Source: Sva-07 sp035527095 (lineage in GTDB: Bacteria > Actinomycetota > Acidimicrobiia > Acidimicrobiales > Ilumatobacteraceae). Taken from it: 5,614 bases of DNA. The stretch's first letter is position 1. Every line of letters starts with the position of its first letter. The notes under the pieces are model-generated. The model was not told the origin of the DNA and ran no database searches. It saw nothing but the letters and a program-made list of their open reading frames with translations. The stretch lies in the NCBI GenBank assembly GCA_035527095.1, contig DATLBC010000084.1, forward strand, positions 1 to 5,614, read 5' to 3'. Below are positions 4,277 to 5,614 of the stretch, piece after piece. The position numbers and the translations under genes are program-made.

Positions 4277-5614
4277 TCACTCGACGAAGCGGCGGACCCT
4301 GGCGCGCTTGCCTCGCATCGTGGTCGACTGCATCGTGTCGATGACGTGCTCGACCGAAGCTTCAGGAACTCCGACGACCGAAAAGGCCTCGGAGATCCTG
4401 ATGGGGCCGATCTCTCGTCCGACGAGTCCAGTCTCGTTGGCGATCGCTCCGACGAGGTCACCCGGACGAACACCGGCCTTGCGGCCGAGGCTAACGTGCA
4501 CGAACGCCGTACCTGCTCCGCCCGAGCGTTGCCCCTTCTTGCCGCCCCGGTCCTTCTCGCCTGCGTTGCGACCCTGGTTCTTGTCGAACTTCTTCTTGCC
4601 GTCCGACGGCTTGCCGCGCAGGCGGTCCGACGCATCAGGGATCTCGAGTTCGTCGATCGTGGCGCCCCGTGACTCGTGGACCAGCTTGATCGCGGCCAGC
4701 GCGATGTTGCGGTCGCTGTCCTCCCCGGCCAGCGTATGCAGCACGGTGTTAAAGTCTTCGAGGTCGACCGAGGTCAGCGCTTCGCGGATCGCCCCGACCG
4801 TCATCTCGATCTGGCGTTCTCGCAAGTCGGCCACCGTCGGCACCTTGGCGATGTCGAACTTCTGCTTGGTCAGCCGCTCGATGTTCTCCAGCCCTCGCCG
4901 CTCTCGGGGCTCGGCAAGCGTGATCGCCACGCCTTCACGACCGGCGCGGCCAACTCGACCGATGCGGTGCACGTAGCTCTCGGCTGCCGACGGCACGTCG
5001 TAGTTGACGACGTGGGTGAGCGTGTCGATGTCGAGGCCGCGTGCGGCGACGTCGGTGGCGACGAGCAACTCCGCGGTGCCGTCGCGCAGGCGAGACATCA
5101 CTCGATCCCGCTGGGCCTGATCCATGCCGCCGTGCAGTGCCTCGGCGCGGTAGCCGCGGCCGTTCATGGTCACGGTCAACTGGTCGACCTCGGTACGGGT
5201 GCGGCAGAACACCAGCGCCGACTTGGGCGCCTCGATGTCGAGGATTCGGCCCAGCGCCGACGGCTTGTGCGCGCGTTGCACCACGTACACCACTTGGCGG
5301 ACGAGCGCCTTCACGCCTGGTTCGGCGTCGGGTCGACCGATCGTGATGCGCTGCGGATTGCGCTGGTAGCGCTTGGCGATCGAGATGATTCGCTTCGGCA
5401 TCGTCGCCGAGAACAGCACGGTCTGGCGATCGTCAGGGGTGCTCTCGAGGATCGACTCGATGTCGTCGGTGAAACCCATGTCGAGCATCTCGTCGGCTTC
5501 GTCGAGGATCACGGTTTGGATCGCGTCGAGCGCGAGCGATCCGCGCCCGATGTGGTCGAGCGCTCGCCCGGGCGTGGCGACGACGACGTGGGCGCCGCGG
5601 TCGAGGGCCTGGAG
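4277..5614 (-). CDS. deaD: DEAD-box ATP-dependent RNA helicase, DeaD/CsdA-like (N-terminus outside window)
   Basis: The C-terminal 445 residues of an RNA helicase that unwinds RNA duplexes using ATP; DeaD/CsdA proteins assist ribosome assembly and mRNA decay, especially in the cold. Motifs seen in order along the minus strand: TPGR (Ib) near the window edge, VILDEAD (II, DEAD at 5492-5503), FSAT (III, SAT at 5402-5410), ALVFCRTRTEVDQL (IV), VATDVAARGLDID (V) and HRIGRVGR (VI, 4946-4969). Q motif, motif I and the start codon are beyond the edge; a possible GTG at 5512 is the valine inside motif II and not a start. After the helicase core come a helical extension, a Lys/Gly-rich basic linker (4514-4615), and a DbpA/CsdA-type RNA-binding domain (4280-4504: FVHVSLGRKAGVRPGDLVGA, TGLVGREIGPIRI). 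That tail separates it from RhlE- and SrmB-type helicases. All visible catalytic motifs are intact. The next gene starts 76 bases downstream on the same strand. Confidence 0.95.
   Translation of the reverse strand, partial: LQALDRGAHVVVATPGRALDHIGRGSLALDAIQTVILDEADEMLDMGFTDDIESILESTPDDRQTVLFSATMPKRIISIAKRYQRNPQRITIGRPDAEPGVKALVRQVVYVVQRAHKPSALGRILDIEAPKSALVFCRTRTEVDQLTVTMNGRGYRAEALHGGMDQAQRDRVMSRLRDGTAELLVATDVAARGLDIDTLTHVVNYDVPSAAESYVHRIGRVGRAGREGVAITLAEPRERRGLENIERLTKQKFDIAKVPTVADLRERQIEMTVGAIREALTSVDLEDFNTVLHTLAGEDSDRNIALAAIKLVHESRGATIDELEIPDASDRLRGKPSDGKKKFDKNQGRNAGEKDRGGKKGQRSGGAGTAFVHVSLGRKAGVRPGDLVGAIANETGLVGREIGPIRISEAFSVVGVPEASVEHVIDTMQSTTMRGKRARVRRFVE

Noticed and set aside
4201..4635. 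N-terminal extension of the response regulator frame up to 4635
   Set aside because: The extension is Arg/Ser/Ala-rich without a domain and lies inside the helicase gene in another frame; the ribosome binding site at 4204-4209 and the receiver domain place the start at 4200 or 4191.
4308..4976. Plus-strand frame of 222 codons
   Set aside because: Antisense to the helicase motif V/VI and RNA-binding region; composition is Ser/Arg/Pro-rich as expected for a mirror frame.
5510..5512. GTG as a start of a shorter helicase
   Set aside because: It encodes the valine of VILDEAD, inside motif II; the frame continues upstream through TPGR to the window edge.

Overview
This looks like an ordinary chromosomal segment of a high-GC Gram-positive-type (actinobacterial) genome. 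The evidence is G/C-ending codons, a TGA stop on all five genes whose ends are visible, a likely leaderless promoter, a strong hairpin without a U-tract, a Dps closely resembling the mycobacterial type, and a LuxR-type regulator with the actinobacterial-looking 'VALVNDYE' start. A lineage such as Acidimicrobiia (Ilumatobacter-like) is possible, but that is a guess from style, not shown by the sequence. There are no tRNA, rRNA, CRISPR, IS or phage signatures, and no gap of more than about 110 bases without a gene.

Layout. From 1 to 1136 (minus, 3' end beyond the window) lies most of an FAD-dependent pyridine nucleotide-disulfide oxidoreductase. Divergent to it, across about 106 bp, is a Dps ferritin-like protein (plus, 1243-1821) with all five ferroxidase ligands. 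A 17-bp hairpin (1829-1867) follows it. A convincing leaderless promoter (1869-1898) then drives a small STAS-domain anti-sigma factor antagonist (plus, 1906-2232). The end of that gene overlaps by 43 bp the end of a convergent DUF2254 membrane-protein gene (minus, 2190-3560). Upstream of the DUF2254 gene on the same strand are a NarL/FixJ-type response regulator (minus, 3583-4200) and the C-terminal 445 codons of a DeaD/CsdA-like DEAD-box RNA helicase (minus, 4277 to the window edge). These three minus-strand genes run helicase -> regulator -> DUF2254 with gaps of 76 and 22 nt, so the last two are probably co-transcribed.

Biology. Several genes fit a stress theme: Dps (iron and peroxide), a flavin disulfide oxidoreductase, an anti-sigma antagonist of the kind that controls alternative sigma factors, and a cold-shock-type helicase. 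This is inference from gene families, since no physical or regulatory link between them is proven. I see no clearly new system. The parts most worth a second look are the 43-bp convergent overlap, the leaderless promoter packed directly behind the hairpin, the lack of any canonical -10 for dps, the Dps lacking the mycobacterial basic tail, and the uncharacterised regulator/DUF2254 pair.
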